From CAZAMT01 sp964486145 (GTDB lineage Bacteria > Bacteroidota > Bacteroidia > Bacteroidales > JAAAOM01), in assembly GCA_964486145.1 (NCBI GenBank), contig CAZAMT010000081.1, forward strand, positions 1 to 14,240: 14,240 nucleotides of DNA, given 5' to 3'. Under the pieces are notes generated by a model. It saw nothing but the letters and a program-made list of their open reading frames with translations. It was not told the origin of the DNA and searched no databases. The translations under genes were made by a program, and so were the position numbers. This document shows positions 1 to 6,403 of the stretch, piece by piece (positions within the stretch are counted from its first letter, which is position 1; each line of letters opens with the position of its first letter).

Positions 1-52
1 AAAATAGATAGAATTCAATATCGTCATTTTATGTGAAGAGCAGTTCGACTAA

Positions 53-1033
53 TTATTGGTCGATTGCAGTAAATTCTAATCGCGCCAGTTTAATACCATC
101 CAGGGTTGTTTTCAATGAAGCGATGTAATACGCGTCATTGTAGGTAATAATTTCAGGAGCGGCAACTGGTAGTTGATTTACCATTAAACTATCCGTATCA
201 ATTCCAAAATTTAACGGATTATCGGAGCAATATTGTACATTGAGGCTATTTTCACCATATCGGATGTTACGAAACAAAACAAAAAGGTTGTTATGTTTTA
301 CTACGTGAGGACATTCTGCATCCCCTCCGTACCAGTTGTCCATATCAGCTACACTGCCCCCGCCGCTAACCATTGTTGCTTCACTCCATTCGTAAAGGTC
401 GCTGGAAGTTCGACAAAATATTGCTGCTTTTATTTTTTTGGTTGTTTCACCAATGATATGTCCGGTATAGTAGCAATAATATAAATCTCCGATTTTAATG
501 GTCATTGCATCCCTTGAATTATCATATGGGCCTGTAAAAATTTCTGTCGTTCCATTTTCGTTGATGACCCGCTTAAAATTTTTCCCGTCTTTACTTGTTG
601 CCAGGCAAAGCTGATCCCATCCGCCATAAATCATATAATACAAATCGTCTTTAACAATAACATGTGGGGCCTGGAGGCCTCCAAGGTGCTCTCCAACAGA
701 GGTGTCCGCTTCCATCATTATTCCTTTGGGTGTCCATAGACTATCTGTCAGATTTTTCGCTTCCCATCCATAAAAAAGTCTTGTATTTCCTCCGCAATTG
801 GTATGCCTTATGCATGACCAAAGTTGCCATGTACCGTCCCTGGCCTGCCAAATACCAAAATCAACCGGTTGTTGCCGGGGGGATGTATATTCTCCCAAAT
901 CCGGATTTTCAGCTATTGTCCACCATTTACTTGTGATTTCGGGTTTATATCGCTTGATTTCTTTATCCTGACAGCTATATAACACGATAATGCATACGAC
1001 AGGTAGTATAATGATATATGGGTATTTACTCAT
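53..1033 (-). CDS. GH43/GH32-like five-bladed beta-propeller lipoprotein, putative glycoside hydrolase
   Basis: A 326-residue protein with a hydrophobic N-terminus ending in a lipobox-like Leu-Tyr-Ser-Cys (Cys21), so it is probably lipid-anchored in the envelope. The body shows repeated blade-like strands (for example LYYMIYGGW, LYYCYYTG, LFVLFRN) typical of the GH43/GH32/GH117 propeller superfamily. Three acidic residues sit where the catalytic triad of that fold is expected: Asp58 (PVDFG), Asp175 in a Ser-Arg-Asp motif that resembles the RDP motif, and Glu240 in AECPHV. These assignments are by eye. The start lies one base after the stop of the FAD oxidoreductase upstream, so the two are almost certainly co-translated. 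The substrate cannot be told from the sequence. It could also be a catalytically inactive propeller that binds glycans. Confidence 0.75.
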   Translation of the reverse strand: MSKYPYIIILPVVCIIVLYSCQDKEIKRYKPEITSKWWTIAENPDLGEYTSPRQQPVDFGIWQARDGTWQLWSCIRHTNCGGNTRLFYGWEAKNLTDSLWTPKGIMMEADTSVGEHLGGLQAPHVIVKDDLYYMIYGGWDQLCLATSKDGKNFKRVINENGTTEIFTGPYDNSRDAMTIKIGDLYYCYYTGHIIGETTKKIKAAIFCRTSSDLYEWSEATMVSGGGSVADMDNWYGGDAECPHVVKHNNLFVLFRNIRYGENSLNVQYCSDNPLNFGIDTDSLMVNQLPVAAPEIITYNDAYYIASLKTTLDGIKLARLEFTAIDQ

Positions 1034-1034
1034 T

Positions 1035-2690
1035 TTAATTTTTTAATATCTGTCCATTATTTTCAAGTTCCGATTTCAATTCTTCATAATCTATTTCCTG
1101 CACAGCAATACTTTTTTCAAGAGCCATTACACCTGCAGTTGCCGCTGATTGTCCCAAAATCATAAATACAGGTTCCATTCGTATGGACCCAAAAGCGATG
1201 TGGGAGCTGGAAACACATACCGGCACCAGCAGGTTTCTGCATTCTTCAGCCTTTGGAGTCAATGCATCGTATGAAATCTGGTAAGGTTTTGGGACTTTTA
1301 CTCCAATATCACCTTCGTTTTGCACATATCCGTCCGGTTTAATATAACGTTGTACATTATGCGAATCCATGGTATACGAACCCATGCCTGCCGGTTTGGG
1401 AACTTCCCGGTTACTGAGAATATCATGTTCGGTCATGACGTAGCTTCCAGTCATGCGTCGTGATTCACGTATGTACAATTGATGTGGCCAGTTACCGTTA
1501 TCAACAAATTCATCTTTGGCCAGGCCCCAGCGCTGCATTTCATTTTGGGTTTCTTCCGGGATACGCGGGTCATTGGCAATGAAATACATCAAGCCTTTCT
1601 GGTAAGTTTCATGTTCTTTAATGATTTCCTTTCTTTGTTCATAAGAAGCTTCCGGATAATCGTAATTCTTTCCTATATTATCGGTACTGAACGGACCGTG
1701 GTTATTCGTATCGGTTTTTTTGTTAGGAATAGGATCAAACTTGTTAAAGGTCCCATTCCAGCCTGCATTGTAAACCCTGACCAGTAATTCATACTGGGTA
1801 CTGTCATAACCTTCCGGACGTTGAAAAGGTACTCTGTTTTCAGGATGATCGGTCAGGCACATGCGGAAACAATATGCCTGCACCTTGTTATCTCCGGAGC
1901 CATATTTGCCCGGATCTTCACCGGAAATACGAGGCAACAATCCGCTGGCAGGATCTCCCGGAACAACATAGGGATCAATATCATTTTTAAACCAATGTGC
2001 ATGGTGAAGTACACCCGTTTGCACTCCATTCCAGCTTTCTCCATACACATCATTTGCTTCCCTTCCAACATGATACGATACATCGGCTGCGGCCATCAAA
2101 TCACCTTCGTAAGTGGCATCAATAAAAATCTCACCGGTAAAAGTTTTTCCGCTAAGCGTGGTAATGGATTTGATTTTGCCGTTTTCCAATGCAACACCTT
2201 CCTCCCGGTTCAGCCATTCATCCCGCAACACTTCAATGTCGTGTTCGCTTATAAAATCCTCAAAAACCTGTTCGGCAGCATGCGGTTCGAAAATCCACAT
2301 GGTTCGTTGCTCACCATCGATCGCCGGTGTTCCCTGACCTTTATTGCCATATTCTTCTTTGTCCTGCCATTTCCAGGATTCTAATTTCTGGTAGTGCTTG
2401 TATATACGGTGGTAAAACTCACGTGCCAGTCCGCCGATAACTTCTTTGTTTCCTGTGTCTGTCCAGCCAAGGCCGCCTGCTGATAATCCTCCTAAATGAA
2501 CATCCGGTGAAACCATAATAACAGAATGATTCATTTTTGCCACTTGCACAGCAGCTATGACTGCGGCTGAAGTACCGCCGTAAATGATTACGTCTGCCTT
2601 ATAAGCATTTTTCCCATCGGGAGATGAAGATTGACACTGAAATAATATGAGAGAGATTATGACAAGGAGGAATGAGGCAAGCTTTTTCAT
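1035..2690 (-). CDS. FAD-dependent oxidoreductase lipoprotein (PF12831-like)
   Basis: A 551-residue protein with a lipoprotein signal peptide (Leu-Phe-Gln-Cys, Cys19). A Rossmann dinucleotide-binding unit follows at residues 33-62: a beta strand DVIIYGG, a small-residue turn, a helix and a second strand VIMVSP. Next comes HLGGLSAGGLGWTD at residues 65-78, a signature of the FAD-dependent oxidoreductase family often annotated as xanthan lyase-like. A second FAD-contacting strand (GEIFIDATYEGDLMAAA) and a C-terminal helix segment (SIRMEPVFMILGQSAATAGV) complete the usual layout. The reaction is unknown; members are frequent beside glycoside hydrolases in Bacteroidota and Planctomycetota, which suggests oxidation of sugars or glycan-linked groups outside the cytoplasm (inference). 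The glycosidase-like gene begins one base after its stop. A candidate promoter lies 38-70 bases upstream. Confidence 0.85.
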   Translation of the reverse strand: MKKLASFLLVIISLILFQCQSSSPDGKNAYKADVIIYGGTSAAVIAAVQVAKMNHSVIMVSPDVHLGGLSAGGLGWTDTGNKEVIGGLAREFYHRIYKHYQKLESWKWQDKEEYGNKGQGTPAIDGEQRTMWIFEPHAAEQVFEDFISEHDIEVLRDEWLNREEGVALENGKIKSITTLSGKTFTGEIFIDATYEGDLMAAADVSYHVGREANDVYGESWNGVQTGVLHHAHWFKNDIDPYVVPGDPASGLLPRISGEDPGKYGSGDNKVQAYCFRMCLTDHPENRVPFQRPEGYDSTQYELLVRVYNAGWNGTFNKFDPIPNKKTDTNNHGPFSTDNIGKNYDYPEASYEQRKEIIKEHETYQKGLMYFIANDPRIPEETQNEMQRWGLAKDEFVDNGNWPHQLYIRESRRMTGSYVMTEHDILSNREVPKPAGMGSYTMDSHNVQRYIKPDGYVQNEGDIGVKVPKPYQISYDALTPKAEECRNLLVPVCVSSSHIAFGSIRMEPVFMILGQSAATAGVMALEKSIAVQEIDYEELKSELENNGQILKN

Positions 2691-2727
2691 TTTCTGCAGA
2701 TTTACGTTAGTTAATTAAGTAAAAAAT

Positions 2728-2759
2728 CAAATGTATGAAAAAGAAATGTTTAATAAAAA
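2728..2759 (-). promoter_or_regulatory. Candidate Bacteroidota-type promoter for the FAD oxidoreductase/glycosidase pair
   Basis: Read on the minus strand, TACATTTG (2735 to 2728) matches the Bacteroidota -7 consensus TAnnTTTG exactly. About 19-21 bases upstream lies a T-run (2755-2760) that gives three of four bases of the -33 TTTG box. Transcription would start near 2722, leaving a leader of about 30 bases before the ATG at 2690. The -33 part overlaps the last codons of the PIN toxin gene. This would let the enzyme pair be expressed separately from the toxin-antitoxin module. Confidence 0.4.
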
Positions 2760-3163
2760 ACTTTTAAAAATGCTTCACTATCCAGTACCTGAATTTCACT
2801 GAAATAAAAATCTTCTGTATCGGTAGTAACAATTACCTGACAGTCACTGTTGATAGCCGAGTAATATTCCATACCATCTTCAAAATCATGTACTTTCGGA
2901 TTTTGAAGGGCATTTTTTGTAACAGATTCGTTTATTTCGGTGATGGAAATATTGTTAAGAAGTATTTCAATTTTACGTTTAGCTGCTTTTTCACCGGTTT
3001 TTTTGGTTGCAAAGTAAAAACCTATGGCAAGGCATAAAGGCGATGTATACAGATGAAATCCGGGTCTGTTGCTTAAGCTGAGGACTCTGGCTGCATACGT
3101 GAATAACGGATATTCTTTGTTTAAAACGGCAATCAGGATATTTGCATCAACAAAAACCCGCAT
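2750..3163 (-). CDS. PIN-domain toxin of a type II toxin-antitoxin pair (putative VapC-like ribonuclease)
   Basis: A 137-residue protein spanning a single PIN domain. It opens with MRVFVDANIL, where Asp6 is the first metal-binding acid of PIN nucleases. The second cluster is DFEDGMEYYSA at residues 93-103, close to the usual DFEDA-type motif, and TTDTEDF at 113-119 supplies the last acids (Asp115, Asp118). The family cleaves RNA with Mg2+/Mn2+ and is held inactive by its partner. The start codon overlaps the antitoxin stop by one base (TAATG), the classic coupled arrangement. All expected acidic residues are present, so it looks intact. Which RNA it targets cannot be seen here. Confidence 0.85.
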   Translation of the reverse strand: MRVFVDANILIAVLNKEYPLFTYAARVLSLSNRPGFHLYTSPLCLAIGFYFATKKTGEKAAKRKIEILLNNISITEINESVTKNALQNPKVHDFEDGMEYYSAINSDCQVIVTTDTEDFYFSEIQVLDSEAFLKVFY

Positions 3164-3411
3164 TACCTGGATTTGAAGTATTCTGCTTTACTATCCTGGC
3201 GTGAACGCCGCTTATATTCGGCTTTTCCTTCGGCGACCTGGTTTACCCAATCGGCAATTGGTAATTCTTCGAGGGTTTTATAATTACCGGTAATTATGTT
3301 CCGATACAGGTACTCTGTAAGCCTGGACAAACTGATGTTATTCTCCTTTGCAAAGTCTTTGGCTTTATCAATGACCTGTTTATCAAAATGTAAGGTAACT
3401 TTTGTGTCCAT
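3163..3411 (-). CDS. DUF6364-like ribbon-helix-helix antitoxin
   Basis: An 82-residue protein. The N-terminus TKVTLHFDKQVIDKAKDFA fits a DNA-binding beta strand followed by a helix, and NISLSRLTEYLY gives the second helix, the ribbon-helix-helix pattern seen in DUF6364 antitoxins. The charged C-terminal tail (about residues 55-82, rich in Lys, Arg and Glu) is the likely toxin-neutralising part. It is the first gene of the module and its stop overlaps the toxin start. Proteins of this type usually bind their own promoter, so autoregulation is expected; an AT-rich palindrome at 3629-3660 is one possible upstream site, though it lies about 220 bases away. Confidence 0.8.
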   Translation of the reverse strand: MDTKVTLHFDKQVIDKAKDFAKENNISLSRLTEYLYRNIITGNYKTLEELPIADWVNQVAEGKAEYKRRSRQDSKAEYFKSR

Positions 3412-3481
3412 AACCTATAAATTTGTTTCTACTACCATTTTAGTGGAAGAAAAGAACATGGATTAAACAAACAAAACAGGT

Positions 3482-3564
3482 AAGTGGCAGGAACCAGTTG
3501 CAGTGGCAGTTTCGCAAATCACGAGATTGCTATTACTTCCTTCTACTGCTTGCTACTGCCACTT
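3482..3564. repeat. Intergenic palindromic element with AGTGGCAG arms
   Basis: The spacer upstream of the antitoxin has a perfect 9-base inverted repeat, AAGTGGCAG at 3482-3490 and CTGCCACTT at 3556-3564. A second copy, AGTGGCAGT at 3502-3510, can also pair perfectly with ACTGCCACT at 3555-3563. CTACTGC occurs twice ten bases apart (3543 and 3553). The segment is visibly richer in G and C than its flanks. It looks like a REP-type or other dispersed intergenic palindrome; no gene is seen in it. Confidence 0.5.
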
Positions 3565-3628
3565 TTAAGCAATTAATTTTTTTATTTATACTCAGTCCTT
3601 TTCACTAAATTCGCATTAGTACCATAAA

Positions 3629-3660
3629 TTTACGTCAAAAATATTATTTTTTTACGTAAA
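3629..3660. repeat. AT-rich near-perfect inverted repeat centred on TTTACGT/ACGTAAA
   Basis: The left arm TTTACGTCAAAAATA (3629-3643) pairs with the right arm TATTTTTTTACGTAAA (3645-3660) with one mismatch and one extra base. The right end is itself a perfect palindrome, TTTACGTAAA. It lies 24 bases past the decarboxylase stop and 218 bases before the antitoxin start. It could be a terminator-like hairpin for the polyamine genes or an operator. Confidence 0.45.
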
Positions 3661-3666
3661 GAAAAA
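3636..3666 (-). promoter_or_regulatory. Possible promoter for the toxin-antitoxin module
   Basis: On the minus strand TATTTTTG (3643 to 3636) matches the -7 consensus TAnnTTTG, with a TTTT at 3663-3666 as a weak -33 box. It sits inside the AT-rich inverted repeat. The leader to the antitoxin would be about 220 bases, which is long, and AT-rich DNA gives such matches easily. Confidence 0.2.
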
Positions 3667-3683
3667 TTCATTTACCAAAAAAA

Positions 3684-4820
3684 TCAGGATAACCTGTTTT
3701 TATAATCCTCGTAAGTAAATTGCCGGATCAATTTAAATCCTTCTGGTTCTTTCCAGCTACCAATGGATGGATGCTGTACGCCGTTAAAAGTAGTGGTTTT
3801 TACCATAGTATAATGCATCATATCTTCAAAAATAATCTTATCACCTATATTCAATGGTTTTTCAAAAGACCAATCACCTTTGTAGTCACCTGAAAGACAG
3901 GTATTGCCTCCCATGCGGTATGTTGGCTTACCTTCAACAGGATCAGTAGCTCCAACGATATTTGGTTTATATGGCATCTCAAGGGTATCGGGCATATGGG
4001 CTGTAAATGATACATCCAGCATGGCCGTTTTTATTCCATGGTATTCAACAATATCCTGTATTTCTGATACCAGATAGCCAGTATTCCATACAAACGCCGC
4101 ACCAGGCTCAAGAATTATTTCAACATCGTATTTTTTACGAAAACGGGTAATTAATTCAATAAACAGGTCGGTGTTATATTTTTCGTGGGTGATAAGATGG
4201 CCACCACCGAAATTCACCCATTTAACCTGGTTTAAAAGATGTCCGAATTTTTCTTCAAATGCCGAAAGAGTATTTTGTAGCTCTTCTGCTCCCGATTCAC
4301 ACAACGTATGGAAATGCAATCCTTCCACTTCATCAGGTAAATCTTTAAGTTGCCCGGGCGGAATTCCCAGTCGTGAGCCTGGTATACAAGGATTATACAA
4401 TTCTGTATTAACTTCCGAATATTCCGGGTTTACCCGCAGACCTGCAGAAGTACGCGGATTTATTTTTTTTAGCAGAGTACCATATTGTTGGTATTGTGAT
4501 ATTGAATTAAAGGTTAGATGGCTACTATGCCTCGCTATTTCCTCAAAGTCTCTGCTGCTGTAAACAGGTGAATAGGTATGGGACAGGGTTTTCATTTCTT
4601 CAAATCCGAGTCGGGCTTCATGGCTGGAACTTGCAGCTACACCTTTGATATATTTTCGGATAACAGGAAATGCGCTCCACATGGCGAATCCTTTGAAGGA
4701 CAGTATAATTGTTGCACCGCTCTGTTCCTCCACATCTTTAAGTAACCTCAGGTTATTTTTTAACTTGTCAGCGTCAAGCACAAAGCATGGCGAAGGAACT
4801 GCACTAAAATCTATTGCCAT
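3684..4820 (-). CDS. nspC: Carboxynorspermidine/carboxyspermidine decarboxylase
   Basis: A 378-residue PLP enzyme of the alanine racemase-fold (fold III) decarboxylases. It removes CO2 from carboxynorspermidine or carboxyspermidine to give norspermidine or spermidine in the cytosol. Lys43 in ILSFKGFAMW is the expected PLP Schiff-base lysine. VNFGGGH (202-208) is the phosphate-binding glycine loop, EPGAA (238-242) the following PLP contact, and NTCLSGD (306-312) carries the catalytic Cys308 and Asp312. The start at 4820 (MAIDFS) is chosen because it gives the usual family length; the in-frame ATG at 4859 adds 13 unlikely residues. It follows the dehydrogenase gene by 116 bases on the same strand. 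In Bacteroidota the product is usually spermidine, so the symbol describes the family rather than proven norspermidine use. Confidence 0.93.
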   Translation of the reverse strand: MAIDFSAVPSPCFVLDADKLKNNLRLLKDVEEQSGATIILSFKGFAMWSAFPVIRKYIKGVAASSSHEARLGFEEMKTLSHTYSPVYSSRDFEEIARHSSHLTFNSISQYQQYGTLLKKINPRTSAGLRVNPEYSEVNTELYNPCIPGSRLGIPPGQLKDLPDEVEGLHFHTLCESGAEELQNTLSAFEEKFGHLLNQVKWVNFGGGHLITHEKYNTDLFIELITRFRKKYDVEIILEPGAAFVWNTGYLVSEIQDIVEYHGIKTAMLDVSFTAHMPDTLEMPYKPNIVGATDPVEGKPTYRMGGNTCLSGDYKGDWSFEKPLNIGDKIIFEDMMHYTMVKTTTFNGVQHPSIGSWKEPEGFKLIRQFTYEDYKNRLS

Positions 4821-4936
4821 AATCACATATTTTAATTCCAACTGTCTGCAAAAAAACAATAATCCATTGAAAATGCAGCCAGAAAAATGAAAAAGATTTT
4901 TGCTTACTGAAAATGTATGAACGTATCCAGATGGAT

Positions 4937-6130
4937 TTATACCTCCAAATCCACATCCTGCATTTCATGCCAGGGCAAGCCGTGTTTGTTGAGCATGTCC
5001 ATGAATGGGTCCGGATTAAACTCTTCTACATTGAACACCCCTGGTTTTTTCCATTTTCCGGTAAGGTACATCATGGCGCCAATCATAGCAGGCACTCCGG
5101 TTGTGTAACTCACTCCCTGGGCTCCGGTTTCATCATAAGCAGCCTGGTGACTGCAATTGTTATAAATGTAGTAGGTTTTTTCTTTTTCGTCCTTGATACC
5201 CCTGATACGGCACCCAATCGATGTTTCTCCTGTATAGTTTTCTCCAAGTTCACCGGGATCGGGTAATACAGCTTTTAAAAACTGAATCGGAACAATCTCT
5301 TTACCTTCAAACATTACCGGTTCAATACCAGCCATGCCAATGTTTTGGATAACACGCAGGTGTGTTAGATATTCCTGGCCGAAGGTCATCCAGAAGCGTG
5401 CCCTTTTTAGGGTTGGATAGTTTTTTACCAGTGATTCGAGTTCCTCATGGTAAATGAGATAGGATTCTTTCGGGCCAATATTTGGATATGTCAGGGGTTT
5501 ATGAATTTCATGAGGTTCAGTATCTACCCATTTACCATTGTCCCAGTATTTTCCTTTTTGGGTAACCTCACGAATATTGATTTCAGGGTTAAAATTAGTT
5601 GCAAAGGGTTTCCCATGGTCGCCGGCATTGCAATCAACGATGTCGAGGTATTGGATTTCATCGAAATGGTGTTTGGCTGCATAAGCAGTAAAAATGCTTG
5701 TTACGCCGGGATCAAAACCGCAGCCGAGGATTGCAGTTAACCCGGCATTTTTGAATTTATCCTGATAAGCCCACTGCCATTTATATTCAAATTTCGCCTC
5801 ATCTTTTGGCTCGTAATTAGCTGTGTCCAGATAGCTCACCCCTGTTTCCAGGCATGCATCCATAATCGTAAGATCCTGGTATGGTAAAGCAACATTTATT
5901 ACAAGCTCCGGTTTGAATGATTTAATAAGATTTACAAGCTCCGGAACATTTTCTGCATCTACCTGGGCAGTCCTTATTTTTTGATTACCAACGGAGCTTG
6001 CGATATCATCACATTTTGATTTCGTGCGGCTGGCAAGCATGATATCCGAAAACACTTCGGGCACAGAGGCAACTTTGTACGCAACAACGCGGCCAACACC
6101 GCCGGCTCCAATGATTAATACTTTGCTCAT
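4937..6130 (-). CDS. Carboxynorspermidine/carboxyspermidine dehydrogenase (saccharopine dehydrogenase family)
   Basis: A 397-residue NAD(P)H-dependent enzyme that reductively condenses L-aspartate beta-semialdehyde with putrescine or 1,3-diaminopropane. The start MSKVLIIGAGGVGRVVAYK places the Rossmann GAGGVG loop at residues 8-13, as expected; the upstream in-frame ATG at 6205 would put 25 odd residues before it and is rejected. Family landmarks are NVALPYQDLTIMDACLETG (79-97), SYLDTANYE and GCGFDPGVT (136-144), all typical of the LYS1-like carboxynorspermidine synthases rather than of fungal saccharopine reductase. It is upstream of the decarboxylase, its partner in the pathway. The pair replaces the S-adenosylmethionine-dependent spermidine route. 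It is divergent from the giant plus-strand gene, with 273 bases between the two starts. Confidence 0.93.
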   Translation of the reverse strand: MSKVLIIGAGGVGRVVAYKVASVPEVFSDIMLASRTKSKCDDIASSVGNQKIRTAQVDAENVPELVNLIKSFKPELVINVALPYQDLTIMDACLETGVSYLDTANYEPKDEAKFEYKWQWAYQDKFKNAGLTAILGCGFDPGVTSIFTAYAAKHHFDEIQYLDIVDCNAGDHGKPFATNFNPEINIREVTQKGKYWDNGKWVDTEPHEIHKPLTYPNIGPKESYLIYHEELESLVKNYPTLKRARFWMTFGQEYLTHLRVIQNIGMAGIEPVMFEGKEIVPIQFLKAVLPDPGELGENYTGETSIGCRIRGIKDEKEKTYYIYNNCSHQAAYDETGAQGVSYTTGVPAMIGAMMYLTGKWKKPGVFNVEEFNPDPFMDMLNKHGLPWHEMQDVDLEV

Positions 6131-6403
6131 AACGTACGGTTTAAAATTTTGGCAAAAAAAACGATTTTTTAAAAACAATTCAACGATAATTCTCATTCTT
6201 TTCATTGAGAACTATTGTAATACATGTAAGGGATAAATTGAAAATTTTGTTTACAGGTTGGTTGGCTTTCCGTTTTTTTTTAATGTACCTTGAAATTAAC
6301 ATCGTTGATATTAAAAATGATTGATTTGGTGGATTAAATATAACCTATCTAACAAATGGAAGTATAAAATGATGTTAATATGGATACCTGAATTTCACTG
6401 TCA
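6131..6403. promoter_or_regulatory. Divergent intergenic region between the dehydrogenase and the giant protein gene
   Basis: This 273-base AT-rich spacer must hold the promoters of both divergent genes. For the plus strand, TTGG at 6262-6265 and TACCTTGA at 6286-6293 are 20 bases apart and partly match TTTG and TAnnTTTG. For the minus strand, TATCGTTG (6188 to 6181) differs from the -7 consensus at one position but lacks a clear -33 box. A 9-base inverted repeat, ATTAACATC at 6295-6303 and GATGTTAAT at 6371-6379, lies in the leader of the giant gene. There is no clear ribosome binding site before the ATG at 6404. No small gene or RNA was recognised. Confidence 0.3.

Noticed and set aside
1821..2384. 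A 187-codon open frame on the plus strand inside the FAD oxidoreductase
   Set aside because: It lies wholly antisense to a well-supported gene and its translation shows no recognisable domain or sensible composition.
4821..4859. An upstream in-frame ATG at 4859 for the decarboxylase
   Set aside because: It adds 13 residues (starting MFFCRQ) that do not fit the family, while the ATG at 4820 gives the usual length and N-terminus.
6131..6205. An upstream in-frame ATG at 6205 for the dehydrogenase
   Set aside because: It places 25 residues ahead of the Rossmann strand, which in this family begins right at the N-terminus.
2786..6400. A 16-base exact match, TACCTGAATTTCACTG, at 2786-2801 and 6385-6400
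   Set aside because: One copy is coding sequence of the PIN toxin and the other is the leader of the giant gene; the flanks do not match and nothing else links them, so a chance or very old duplication is the simplest reading.
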